Shown here piece after piece: positions 54,501-59,986 of a stretch of DNA of 59,986 nt. How positions within the stretch are numbered: the stretch's first letter is position 1; each line of letters starts with the position of its first letter. A program made the position numbers and the translations under genes. A model generated the notes under the pieces. The model was not told where the DNA came from. It was given only the letters and a program-made list of their open reading frames with translations, and made no database searches. The DNA comes from CAIVPM01 sp964477265 (GTDB lineage Bacteria; Bacteroidota; Bacteroidia; Chitinophagales; Chitinophagaceae), in assembly GCA_964477265.1 (NCBI GenBank), contig CAYZDJ010000018.1, positions 1 to 59,986 of the forward strand. The letters are read 5' to 3'.

Positions 54501-57500
54501 ACGCAATCAACATTAGTTACTCCTACAGGTTCTGCACCATATACTAATACATATTCTGTTGCAATGACTGCATTAGGTTGTACAACAACACCAACAGTAG
54601 ATGTAACAGTAAATGCAATACCAAGTAACCCTCAGGGTGATAACACAACTCCAAACCAATGTGGTTTACCAAGGTATACAGTTACAAGTGCTGCAAGCTC
54701 GCCAACATATAAATTCTTTGACCATCCAACACTTTCTGGTGTCAATTTATTGGCAACAAACACTTCTGGTATTTATGATTACGCTAGCTATCAAGCAAGT
54801 GCTGGTGGAACTGCTAATACATTATATATTAGTGTAACAGATGGCTTAACTGGTTGCGAAAGTGCAAGAGAGCCTGTGACTGTAACTGTAACAACTCCAG
54901 TAGCTGTTACTATGACAGCAAACTCAAGCACATGCGTAGGCACTTATTTGCCATTAAGTGTTACTTCTACTTTGGCTAATTATAGTTCGTATAAATGGTC
55001 ATCAACTTCTGGTGTAGCATTGTATAGTGATAATGCAGGAACACTTATTGATGCCAACACAAGTTACAATAGCGTATATTATAAACGTAATATTGTAGTA
55101 GCTAGTGAAACAATAACTGTTAATGCTAGTGGAGACATTGGTAATAACGGTTGTGTAACTACTGCAACAGCTAATATTACTGTAGTTGCTAATCCTTCAA
55201 TTGGCAATGTAACAGCTACACCTGCTACAGTATGTAGTGGTGCTACCGTTACATTAAATGGTGCTGTAATTACAGCTGGTAGCAGTACCGTAAGTAATGG
55301 TACACCAGCAACAGCAGGAACTGGTTCAGCAGACTTTGCAGCAGGTAGAAACTTTTTTGGTAACTATTGGGGTAATGCAAGGCAACAATGGTTGATAAGA
55401 GCAAGCGAATTAACAGCTGCTGGTATTGCTGCTGGTAATATTACTGGTCTTTCATTGGCAATTACATCTGTTGGTAGCCCTAACCCTATTACTAATTTTT
55501 CTATTAAAATGGGAAGTACAAGTGCAACAACAATTACGACTTCTTATTTAGCACCTACCTTTACTACTGTATATAGCAATGCCAGTTACACAATTGCTGC
55601 AAATGCAACAAATACAATAACTTTCAGCACTCCATTTACATGGGATGGTACATCTAACATCGTAATTGAGAACTGTTTCTCTAATCAGGTTACAGGTAGT
55701 ACTGGTGCTTCGAACTTATATTCTACCCCAGGCTATACATGTAGTATTAACTATGGTGTAGATGGTACAGGTGGAGCTGGTGCATGTACTACTACTACTG
55801 TATCAAACTCAAATGGTACTGCAAGACCAAACTTTACTTTCTTTGGTCAGGTAATAGGAAATCCTAATACATTAAGTTGGAGTTGGAACAGCACGAGTGC
55901 CGGCGGTATTACTTCTACTTATCCTGCAACAGGAACTAGTGGTAATACTGGCAATGTTGTGCCTACAAATAATGGTTCAAGTAGTACAATCACGTATAGT
56001 GTAACAGGTGCACAAACAAGTTCACCTTTCTGTTCTACAACAGTATCTGCAAGTGCTATAACTGTAAATCCTTTGCCAACAGCACCAACAGATGCTAATG
56101 CAACTACTGGTAACGGCTTAGGAACAATTAATCAATGTGGTACACCTACATTCTCAATTAATGCAGTAAGTGGGGTATCGTCACCTGTTTATAAATTCTA
56201 TACTCATGGTACAAATACTGTTTTACAAAGCGGTACAGGATTGACTTATGTACACAATACTTATTCAACAGGTATTGATCAGGTTGATGTAAGTGTTACA
56301 GATGGCAGCACAGGTTGTGAAAGTCAAAAAACAGTCTTGAGTATTAATGTAACAGATCCACCAACATTGACTGTAAGTCAAAGTGGGGCTGTAAATACTT
56401 GCATAAACAGAATTGAAACGTTAGCTATTACTTCTACTATTGGTAATTTTAGTAGTTATACATGGTCTTCAAGTGTTGGCAATACCAATAATTTGCGTCT
56501 AAACAGCAATGGAACTGGTACAATATCTGGTGGAGAAGCTACAGTTTATTACAAACGTACAACAACTGGAACAGAAGCTATAACTTTAACAGCTGTCCAA
56601 GGTGCTTGCACTGCCAGCTCAGTTGTTACATTTAGCATTAATTCTAATCCAACTATAGATAGTGTTAAAGCTACTCCAAGTCAGGTTTGTAGCGGAAGTA
56701 ATGTTGCTTTAAGGGTTTACTCTAGTACATCTTCTACAGGTCCAGCAAGTTTGCCAGGCACTTATTGTGTTCCAACACATAGTGGCAGTTCTTTAGTAAG
56801 TTCTGTTACCTTTAACACAATCAGCAATACAGGAGTTACTCAAGCCTCTCCTTACTACAACATTTATCCAGCTTCTGACAATTTTACAACAAGTGTAAAC
56901 ACTGGTTCTTCTTATACATTAACAGTTTCAACCAATGCTGCATCAATTGCATCTGTTTGGATTGACTATAATAGAGATGGCACATTCTCTTCAACTGAAT
57001 GGGCTCAATTATGGACTAGTGCAAGTACCGGCTCAATTACAATAACAATTCCTTCTAATGCTACTCCAGGTTATACAGGAATGAGAATACGTAGCCGTAG
57101 TACAGGAAGTTCAAATGGATCTGGCGATGCATGTACTACTTTTGGTTCTGGTAGTTGCCAAGATTATACAATTAATATTATTGGCACTGTTGAACCTAAC
57201 CCAGCTTTAACTTATACGTGGGCTAACAGTATTGGTTCAACAATAACAGCAGGAAGCTCAACAACAGATAATCCATCAACAGCAGGAACAGTTACATATA
57301 CAGCAACAGCTACAGCTGCAAATTCTTGTTTTGCAACATTGGCTACCAATATTGTTGTAAATACTTTAGCATCTGCACCAACAGCAACAAGTGCAACTAC
57401 TCAATGCGGTACCCCTACATATAGCGTAGCTACAGTAAGTGGTGCAACCTATAAATGGTATAGTGCTTCCAGCGGTGGTACTGCAATTTCAGGAGCAACA

Positions 57501-59986
57501 AGTAATACTTATGTACCTGCAAGTTACACTGCTGGTAGTCCAGTAAGTTATTATGCTACTGTAACAATTGGTAGTGGATGTGAAAGTCCAAGAACAGAAG
57601 TTACCGTAACTACAAGTACACCAAATGTATTAACCAATGCAATTACAAGTGGTGGCTCAACAATGTGCCCTGGTGATGTGAGACAAATAGGTGTTGATGT
57701 TATTGGTAATTATGCAAGTGTAACAGCTAGTCCTGTAACTAACTTATGGTTGAATCCAGCATGTACAACACCTTATGCCAGTGAAAATATTGTGTCGAAT
57801 GGTTCTTATGTATACTACAAAGCAACAACTGCTGGTAGCCCAATGATTATATTCACAGGAACTGGTGGTCAACCAAGTGGTAATTGTGTTAATACTGATA
57901 CTTTACGTTTAACAATAAATCCTTTACCAAACATTGCAACTGCAACAGCTACACCAACAAGTGTGTGCAGTGGAAGTAATGTTGATTTAAGTGCAACAGC
58001 AACTACTATTGGTGCTGGTACTGTAACAATAGGTACTGGTACAACAACAACAAGTTTAACTACACAACCTACAGCATTTTGTAACAGGTGGCCATCATAT
58101 AGAATGCAAACTGTTTATACTGCAGCTGAATTAACAGCAGCTGGTTTATCGGCAGGTAACATTACATCTATGGCGTTTACTATTACAAGTTTGGGTAGCG
58201 GATCAACAAATGCTAATTTCAGAGTTAAAATTGGTAATACAAACTTATCTGCACTTACAGCATTTGCAGATACTACAACAGGCTTTACAGATGTGTATTT
58301 ACCACAAACCTATACACACGCTGTTGGCGTTAACACAATCAATTTCAGTACGCCATTTGTTTGGAATGGAACGTCAAATATTATTGTACAAGTAGTACAC
58401 GATGGTGCAAATAGTACAAATAATTCTGAAACCTATTATACTACTACTACTGGTAATACTGTAGCATACACATCAACAGCAGCTACAAATGCTGCAAGCT
58501 TAAGTACACAACGTTTAAATGTTGTATTTGGTGGTCAGGCATTTGTAGATGTAACTGGTTCTTGTAATTGGACTTGGAGTAATGGAACAACGCAAGTTGC
58601 TAATACGGCAGTTGCACAAATAGCTCCTACCAATGCAGGTTTAACTGCTGTTAATATCACTTATACTGCAACAGCAACCAATGCTACTACAGGTTGTATC
58701 TCAAGTTTAGCTGCTTCACCAGCTGTAACAGTAACTCCTACACCAACTATTACTGTTACAAATGATAATGCAACCGTTTGTGGAGCTCCTACATTTACTG
58801 CTACAAGTGCACATAGTGGTGTAACATATAATTGGTATGTATTTAATAGTGGAGTTTATACATTAGTTGCTAATACAAGCACTGGCAGTTATTTATACAC
58901 TGGTTACACTTCAAGCCCAGGCGGTACTGTTAATACATTATATGTAACAGCATTATTAAATGGTTGCGAATCAACTACTAAAACCGCAATCAATATTACT
59001 GTAAGTACTCCACCAACATTGAGTTTATCTCAAAGTGGTGCAGTAAACACTTGTATTGATAGAATAGAAACTATAACAGCTAGTGGTACTGGATTCACAA
59101 AATTTGCATGGAGCTCAGCAACTAATTTATATACAAATGCTGCAGCAACTATACAATATAATCCTACTTCATCAGCAGATAGTTTATTGGCTACTGTTTA
59201 CTATAAACGTAGCACTTCTGGTACTGAAACAATTACTTGCCTTGGCATTTCAGGTATTTGTACTAACATCAATACTGTTAATTTTACAATTAATGTAAAT
59301 CCAACAATTACAACAGCAGCAGCAACACCTTCACCAATATGCTTAGGTGGAACTGTAAATTTAAATGCTGCGTATATAATACCAGGTATTGGCACTGTTA
59401 CCACTGCAACTCAAACAGCAACTGAATCAACCAATGGACCATTCAGAACGGGACTTGGTAATTCATCAAGACATCAATATTTACTTACAGCTGCTGAATT
59501 AACAGCTAAAGGATTTATTGCTGGCAATTTGACTGCGATAGGCTTTACCATTACCTCATTAGGTACAGGTAGTTTAGGTAATTATGCAATTGATATGGCA
59601 CATACAAGCTCTACTGCGTTAACTTCAACATTTGAAACACTAACTTCACCTGTAACAGTTTACACAGCTACTGCTTTACCTGCCCCTGTATCAGGGTTAA
59701 ACACATATACATTTACCACACCGTTTGTATGGGATGGAACATCTAATATTTTGATTAATATTTGTTATGATAATACTGTAACAGGTGGTTCTTCTACTGT
59801 GGCTACTTCTTCTACACCAACAATATGCTCTATGGGACTTCAAGGTTCGGTAGGTGCTTGTACTGCGACTTCAGGTACAACAGCTGCAAATAGGCCATTG
59901 ATAACATTGAGTCAACCACCAATGGATAATTCAGGTAATTATGTATGGGTTTGGAAAGAGGGTTTAACGACAGTAGGTACATCAAA
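48540..59986 (+). CDS. Giant T9SS-type surface protein: FN3-like, beta-helix and Ig-like supermodules (3' end outside window)
   Basis: Open frame of at least 3815 codons that leaves the window without a stop. Signal peptide (AKLVKAFLLSVVIAFGSLSV to NAQ) at about 1-34. A first globular part (YGLFGMSTNGWLKLG) is followed by an FN3-like domain (about 251-357; YDIYVYTYNNTACFGGPLYN). Residues about 371-1621 are a right-handed beta-helix region beginning SGGDYSNLTTAFAAINSSG, with N-N-N-I/V-type turns, ended by APDIGADEF (about 1631-1639). From about 1749 on, supermodules of Ig-like domains repeat (see separate entries). A GEVED-type domain (WIDYNRDGTFSSTEW) occurs near 2800. The sorting domain expected at the end is not in the window. 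Frame was followed by hand through several points, and other frames in this stretch show only short shadows. Likely T9SS cargo and adhesin or matrix protein; function is inferred. Confidence 0.9.
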   Translation, partial: MQTIYKTSFAAKLVKAFLLSVVIAFGSLSVANAQVASRYGFSSTTGASLETISSPTVISSSTGTVGSSIDDDYVLVAPSGFTFGYNTLTYGLFGMSTNGWLKLGSNSATSIPSSVTSISSNNGIFAFGRDANMNPTNAGNLTHGFASSGTGKYVFQWTKNSGGASGAESSTAYATYQVVIWGTTSSSPGKIEIIYGTNAGTPSSAGTIGVVDSTGTYINAVTGNSIATTTASSYPTSGTKYTFSILPNCAAPTDQATGLSQGATTFSSIAYSFSAAASTPSGYLMVRYPTGSAVTAPVAATNYSTGNTLGLGTVVAAGATTSGTITGLVGGAAYDIYVYTYNNTACFGGPLYNTTSPLTATYSTTAGTLSGTKTIGSGGDYSNLTTAFAAINSSGLSGNINLELISGYPAVAETFPIVGPTSGAGGGFNINVYPTTVTTPLTITSAIATGIFNFNNSAKVTIDGRVNATGSTSVMTISNTAAATGAASVTGSISGTTLTVTALSSGPLLIGQTISGTGVTTGTTITGYGTGTGFGAGTYTVSTSQTVASTTITATSTGGAYAISYSNDASNNVLKYLTIKSGNTSTTGGSVYFGGGVVSGNDNNNINNCTFSANTASSFTITTGAMSSGTSTMVVTSSAGAIAIGQSITGTGIAAGTIVTAYSTSAAGGAGSYTLSLVTTGAIGSGSSLTSGAGSYPVNAIYSIGTSAAIDNSGNTIDNNLITDYYSPVSATNGINLASTGNSGWTITSNKLYQSANRVFSTGNTHTAVLVGTGSGYTITGNRIGYANSTSTGMTNMIGNTTAVTGTFPTAFTVATTNANATRFIGISAAFTAAGTNSLIQTNTINGIAIYTSSGASTTNGVLCGINVTSGNATIGGATAGLGNTIGGTTSTDSSLYSISNTSGGTVVGIYATSANTLSIQNNNIGNIISSGTTATIAGGFAGIDVGSGAASVTISNNNIGNTVTDNIKTGYLISGSNLGTLGALTSTTGATAAVVGIRSTSTGNTFTANANTLRGWATSGSASAVTGIILSGTQSGTTPAISITNNSIGTSSLGIIRYAVATSGTFTGLSTSQGSAFTRYVQGNDIRGISQVTGSTNAYTILSVTGSPATGDTTNISNNTFTNLSINTTGATTIFSHSYTVSSTGKQIIDNNSIVTGFTNALAGNVTCMTSSSSSATGAICKHTNNNFSNITTVGAATITGITNTDGSGSGATRTVSGNTLSRWTTGTGAISAMSYSFFGGISNLNNNTIYKLTTQGAITGVTIGSSGNVASPLNIYSNSIMNLNSTGTGGAVTGVTISNTSPVINIYSNTIDSFATTGTSAVMIGMAITGATSDSVYNNTISRLYNNGITSPAVYGIQLTGGTSSMVHRNKIYDLRVNRSVTTAAATPGTFVSGILVSGSTASVGASFYNNIIGKLNADSAVNADVVRGINVVATGTTSTFRFINNTVYLNGTSVNSAATYGSSGVFQTHSATGTTAKMILRNNIIINEGGIGSSAGIAAAIRRSAATVSGDNYDVTSNKNYLYAGTAGARNLLYSDGTNAFQNKAAFTGALWTSREVASVEGESSSFVVSSNTFATANNFFINTSTGSAADYLHLKAGISTQVEGGADVISSPNINVDYDGETRNATAPDIGADEFSGTSPAPSNTSLTSPATQCTSGNSTTVSVTVTTPSGTISGVTLNYNNGSAGSTAMTLISGDNINGVWSGSIPAPASGGTAITWSVSSTNTIGFSTITNGSNITYLPFTGITVSATASATSICNGSSVTLTGSLTKLVNATLGSGASTSSSTGSSMFPGSWGGAKTQYIIRASELTALGLTAGYMSSLSFEATTSGQTYQGFYVHLGLTSATVASGSAFIASGLTQVYLAQGTDNGFTPTTATANAIAFGTGSGSSSTFYWDGTSNLVVQFSWSRVPAASTSTSSTIKVDAPGFTCTAYRQADTETPATMLASTTPSGTGTNRPKFVFAFDLAPIPTYSWSLGGTSFASTQSTLVTPTGSAPYTNTYSVAMTALGCTTTPTVDVTVNAIPSNPQGDNTTPNQCGLPRYTVTSAASSPTYKFFDHPTLSGVNLLATNTSGIYDYASYQASAGGTANTLYISVTDGLTGCESAREPVTVTVTTPVAVTMTANSSTCVGTYLPLSVTSTLANYSSYKWSSTSGVALYSDNAGTLIDANTSYNSVYYKRNIVVASETITVNASGDIGNNGCVTTATANITVVANPSIGNVTATPATVCSGATVTLNGAVITAGSSTVSNGTPATAGTGSADFAAGRNFFGNYWGNARQQWLIRASELTAAGIAAGNITGLSLAITSVGSPNPITNFSIKMGSTSATTITTSYLAPTFTTVYSNASYTIAANATNTITFSTPFTWDGTSNIVIENCFSNQVTGSTGASNLYSTPGYTCSINYGVDGTGGAGACTTTTVSNSNGTARPNFTFFGQVIGNPNTLSWSWNSTSAGGITSTYPATGTSGNTGNVVPTNNGSSSTITYSVTGAQTSSPFCSTTVSASAITVNPLPTAPTDANATTGNGLGTINQCGTPTFSINAVSGVSSPVYKFYTHGTNTVLQSGTGLTYVHNTYSTGIDQVDVSVTDGSTGCESQKTVLSINVTDPPTLTVSQSGAVNTCINRIETLAITSTIGNFSSYTWSSSVGNTNNLRLNSNGTGTISGGEATVYYKRTTTGTEAITLTAVQGACTASSVVTFSINSNPTIDSVKATPSQVCSGSNVALRVYSSTSSTGPASLPGTYCVPTHSGSSLVSSVTFNTISNTGVTQASPYYNIYPASDNFTTSVNTGSSYTLTVSTNAASIASVWIDYNRDGTFSSTEWAQLWTSASTGSITITIPSNATPGYTGMRIRSRSTGSSNGSGDACTTFGSGSCQDYTINIIGTVEPNPALTYTWANSIGSTITAGSSTTDNPSTAGTVTYTATATAANSCFATLATNIVVNTLASAPTATSATTQCGTPTYSVATVSGATYKWYSASSGGTAISGATSNTYVPASYTAGSPVSYYATVTIGSGCESPRTEVTVTTSTPNVLTNAITSGGSTMCPGDVRQIGVDVIGNYASVTASPVTNLWLNPACTTPYASENIVSNGSYVYYKATTAGSPMIIFTGTGGQPSGNCVNTDTLRLTINPLPNIATATATPTSVCSGSNVDLSATATTIGAGTVTIGTGTTTTSLTTQPTAFCNRWPSYRMQTVYTAAELTAAGLSAGNITSMAFTITSLGSGSTNANFRVKIGNTNLSALTAFADTTTGFTDVYLPQTYTHAVGVNTINFSTPFVWNGTSNIIVQVVHDGANSTNNSETYYTTTTGNTVAYTSTAATNAASLSTQRLNVVFGGQAFVDVTGSCNWTWSNGTTQVANTAVAQIAPTNAGLTAVNITYTATATNATTGCISSLAASPAVTVTPTPTITVTNDNATVCGAPTFTATSAHSGVTYNWYVFNSGVYTLVANTSTGSYLYTGYTSSPGGTVNTLYVTALLNGCESTTKTAINITVSTPPTLSLSQSGAVNTCIDRIETITASGTGFTKFAWSSATNLYTNAAATIQYNPTSSADSLLATVYYKRSTSGTETITCLGISGICTNINTVNFTINVNPTITTAAATPSPICLGGTVNLNAAYIIPGIGTVTTATQTATESTNGPFRTGLGNSSRHQYLLTAAELTAKGFIAGNLTAIGFTITSLGTGSLGNYAIDMAHTSSTALTSTFETLTSPVTVYTATALPAPVSGLNTYTFTTPFVWDGTSNILINICYDNTVTGGSSTVATSSTPTICSMGLQGSVGACTATSGTTAANRPLITLSQPPMDNSGNYVWVWKEGLTTVGTS
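50010..50208 (+). other. GQTISGTGV-type module inserted in the beta-helix, copy 1
   Basis: In-frame segment with SGTTLTVTALSSG, IGQTISGTGVTTGTTITGYG and TYTVSTSQTVASTTITATS. It interrupts beta-helix sequence: MTISNTAAATGAA before and AYAISYSNDASNN after it would join well. I recall this sequence type from phage structural and giant bacterial proteins, but did not search. Confidence 0.6.
50401..50619 (+). other. GQTISGTGV-type module inserted in the beta-helix, copy 2
   Basis: A diverged second copy: AIAIGQSITGTGIAAGTIVT and GAGSYTLSLVTTGAIGSGS. It also interrupts helix sequence, between NNCTFSANTAS and PVNAIYSIGTSAAIDNSG, about 390 bases after the first copy. Confidence 0.55.
53783..59986 (+). 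repeat. Supermodule array of 1.3-1.45 kb in the giant surface protein
   Basis: Supermodules begin near 53783, 55192, 56646, 57934 and 59299 (the last cut by the window end), each with a pattern like ATPxxVCSGxxVxLxA. Copy spacing is 1409, 1454, 1288 and 1365 bases. A complete unit has three Ig-like parts: the first carries an inserted domain; the second has QCGxPTF and a V/L-x-DGxTGCES-type end; the third has LSQSGAVNTCIxRIET and YYKRxTTGTETIT. The third copy has a GEVED domain where the other copies carry the LTAAEL module. Confidence 0.75.

Overview
This window is low-GC DNA (about one third G+C by eye) from a Bacteroidota bacterium, most likely an aerobic, chemoheterotrophic member of the Chitinophagales/Chitinophagaceae. 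The lineage call rests on SprA of the type IX secretion system (T9SS), T9SS-type surface proteins, a GLPGLI-family protein, PorT-like barrels, an alternative complex III (ActABCDEF) followed by an aa3-type oxidase, and occasional TAnnTTTG promoter boxes. No rRNA, tRNA, CRISPR array, insertion sequence or prophage was seen.

Layout. 392-6073 is a secreted repeat protein with a PKD domain, an exact 234-bp tandem repeat array (interrupted by a 100-N assembly gap), Ig-like domains and a C-terminal T9SS sorting domain. 6200-16889 carries housekeeping and metabolic genes: uvrB, a Sua5/TsaC-type tRNA-modification enzyme, 3-hydroxybutyryl-CoA dehydrogenase, mgtE, a GLPGLI protein, an acyl-CoA dehydrogenase and a xanthine dehydrogenase molybdenum subunit without its usual partner. 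17057-20600 is a tight five-gene plus-strand cluster: SET-domain protein, ATP-grasp ligase, a small antitoxin/toxin pair, and an ATP-grasp-SET fusion protein. This is the best candidate for an undescribed system. 20602-29538 (minus) holds a PorT-like barrel, the giant T9SS translocon gene sprA and ruvA. 29708-35749 holds an ALDH7-type aldehyde dehydrogenase, a periplasmic thioredoxin, a class A beta-lactamase-like serine hydrolase, gatB and a TlpA-like lipoprotein lacking CXXC.

35940-47751 is an eight-gene respiratory operon, actABCDEF-coxB-coxA. It would take electrons from menaquinol through a multiheme/iron-sulfur complex (ACIII) to cytochrome c and then to a heme-copper oxidase. Its spacers contain hairpins and short repeats. 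A good terminator closes it. After about 0.75 kb of non-coding AT-rich DNA comes a giant secreted surface protein gene that starts at 48540 and runs off the window end (at least 3815 codons). It has a signal peptide, an FN3-like domain, a long beta-helix, then a supermodule of roughly 1.3-1.45 kb, present four full times plus a fifth partial copy, in which an Ig-like domain hosts exchangeable inserted domains.

All calls come from reading the sequence; no database search was run. Several gene starts were moved inward from alternative TTG codons, or from upstream extensions, to the ATG that begins the signal peptide or conserved domain.
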